A DNA stretch of 6,046 bases, taken from the NCBI GenBank assembly GCA_030666935.1, contig DAOUWX010000116.1:1-6046 (forward strand). The letters are read 5' to 3'. This document shows positions 5,078 to 6,046 of the stretch, piece after piece (within the stretch, counting starts at the first letter, position 1; every line of letters starts with the position of its first letter). This DNA comes from Atribacterota bacterium (lineage in GTDB: Bacteria; Atribacterota; Phoenicimicrobiia; Phoenicimicrobiales; Phoenicimicrobiaceae). The position numbers were made by a program, and so were the translations under genes. Below the pieces are notes generated by a model. It was given only the letters and a program-made list of their open reading frames with translations. It had not been told where the DNA came from and did no database searches.

Positions 5078-6046
5078 TTGGATGTACCCTCCTTTTTAGA
5101 TTTTTTTATTTTTATTTTTTTACTTAAGAAATCAATTATTTTTTCTCTTTTTATACTTTCTTTTAAGCCATCTAAATTATTATTCTTTTTAAAAGTTGCC
5201 TCTACTTTCAAAGGATTTTGTTTCATTTCTTTAGCGATTGTTTTGATTTTACTCTTGACCTCTTCTTCGATAACTTTAAGATTCTCTACTTGACTAATTT
5301 TATCTAAAATTAATTCTTGCTTTATTCTTTTTTCAGCGACAATTTCATATTCTTTTTTGACTTTTTCTTTATCAGTCTTAATACTCTTATAGTAATCATC
5401 TAAAGATAAATCTTTGGATTTTAAATCATCTTCCAAAGATTTCATCATATATTCCACTTCTCTTACAATTAATACTTTCGGTACTTTTACTTCACAAACC
5501 TCGGCAACTTTTTCTAATAATTTACGTTCATAATTATTTTTGTTGGCCATTTCCACTTGCTTCCCTAACCTATTTTTAATATCTTTCTGGAAATCATCTA
5601 CAGTTTTGTAATTCCCTACTGTTTTAACAAAATCTTCATTTAATTCAGGTAATTCTTTTTCCTTTATTTCAATAATTTTAACTTTATAGGTAATTTCTTT
5701 GCCTGCTATTTTTTTATCCTTGATATCCTTGGGAACCAATACTTTTATTTCTCTTTCATCTCCAGCTGAGCATCCTAAAAGCTTTTTATTAAATTCAGGT
5801 GCCGTACTTTTTCCTAATTGAACAATCTGTTTTTCAACCTTACTTCCTTCTATTGTTTTCCCTTCAACATATCCTTCAGAATCAATTACCAGGAAATCGT
5901 TTTTCTTTGATTTGCGATCTTTCACTACATTTAATTTTGCGTGGTTTTCTTGAATTTTCCTTATTTCATTTTTTACATCACTGGTTGAAACTTTTATATC
6001 TTCTTTTTGAATACTAATTTTGTCAAAAGAACCCAGCTTTACTTCC
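5074..6046 (-). CDS. tig: Trigger factor, ribosome-associated chaperone (N-terminus beyond window edge)
   Basis: Trigger factor binds at the ribosomal exit tunnel and shields nascent chains. The frame stays open to the right edge, giving 323 visible residues. The stretch read before the internal GTG at 5923-5925 (VKLGSFDKISIQKEDIKVS and onward) matches the usual family linker into the PPIase domain, so that GTG is an internal Val codon, not the start. By comparison with E. coli (432 aa), about 110 residues with the ribosome-docking signature lie outside. Numbering from the edge, the FKBP-like PPIase domain spans about 50-130 (FLVIDSEGYVEGK, then GCSAGDE, ending KEKELPELNEDFV), followed by the helical C-terminal chaperone domain, which ends in a Lys-rich tail. 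The PPIase pocket looks degenerate: the common IPGFE is APEFN (82-86), and the usual Tyr of PEEYHAE is replaced (PKDIKDK). Prolyl isomerase activity may be weak or absent, while chaperone function need not be. Its TGA stop overlaps the clpP ATG. Confidence 0.95.
   Translation of the reverse strand, partial: EVKLGSFDKISIQKEDIKVSTSDVKNEIRKIQENHAKLNVVKDRKSKKNDFLVIDSEGYVEGKTIEGSKVEKQIVQLGKSTAPEFNKKLLGCSAGDEREIKVLVPKDIKDKKIAGKEITYKVKIIEIKEKELPELNEDFVKTVGNYKTVDDFQKDIKNRLGKQVEMANKNNYERKLLEKVAEVCEVKVPKVLIVREVEYMMKSLEDDLKSKDLSLDDYYKSIKTDKEKVKKEYEIVAEKRIKQELILDKISQVENLKVIEEEVKSKIKTIAKEMKQNPLKVEATFKKNNNLDGLKESIKREKIIDFLSKKIKIKKSKKEGTSK
5087..5094 (-). promoter_or_regulatory. Shine-Dalgarno of clpP, inside the 3' end of tig
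   Basis: The minus strand reads AAGGAGGG, a near-perfect anti-16S match, 9-10 bases before the clpP ATG. It lies within the last codons of tig. Together with the ATGA stop/start overlap at 5074-5077, it should allow both re-initiation by ribosomes leaving tig and independent loading. Confidence 0.9.

Noticed and set aside
5923..5925. GTG as the start of trigger factor
   Set aside because: The frame continues upstream to the edge with residues that match the family linker, and a protein starting here would lose the ribosome-binding domain.

Overview
The window carries a bacterial protein quality-control cluster, all on the minus strand, in the order tig (trigger factor, cut by the right edge) - clpP - clpX - lon. 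This is the gene order known from many bacteria, including E. coli. All four products are close to normal length with their main catalytic motifs intact, except that trigger factor has an altered peptidyl-prolyl isomerase pocket. Trigger factor binds nascent chains at the ribosome. ClpX unfolds tagged or damaged proteins and feeds them to the ClpP chamber. Lon is a separate, self-contained ATP-dependent protease.

The DNA is AT-rich and the proteins are rich in Lys, Ile and Asn. Shine-Dalgarno sites are clear, and one start is GTG (clpX). I cannot name the lineage. An AT-rich, probably uncultured, possibly anaerobic bacterium fits, and the intergenic repeat style faintly recalls Atribacterota-like genomes, but that is a weak impression.

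Layout from right to left, in the direction of transcription: tig (5074-6046, open at the edge) overlaps clpP (4481-5077) by an ATGA. A 377-bp gap follows, then clpX (2832-4103), a 233-bp gap, lon (250-2598), and 249 bp of downstream DNA.

The striking part is the non-coding DNA. All three gaps are built largely from degenerate tandem arrays with a strict 7-bp or 8-bp period, commonly five units long. The 8-bp family (about RGTTWRCC) occurs four times, three on the plus strand and one inverted. The 7-bp families include CGTATCT, CTTGTAA, WYACTAA, CTCATTA and NNACGCT. Each gap has a heptamer array within 1-3 bases of the stop codon of the gene upstream of it. Two octamer copies share an exact 31-bp inverted match on either side of lon. 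I see no transposase, CRISPR, tRNA, CIRCE operator or convincing intrinsic terminator.
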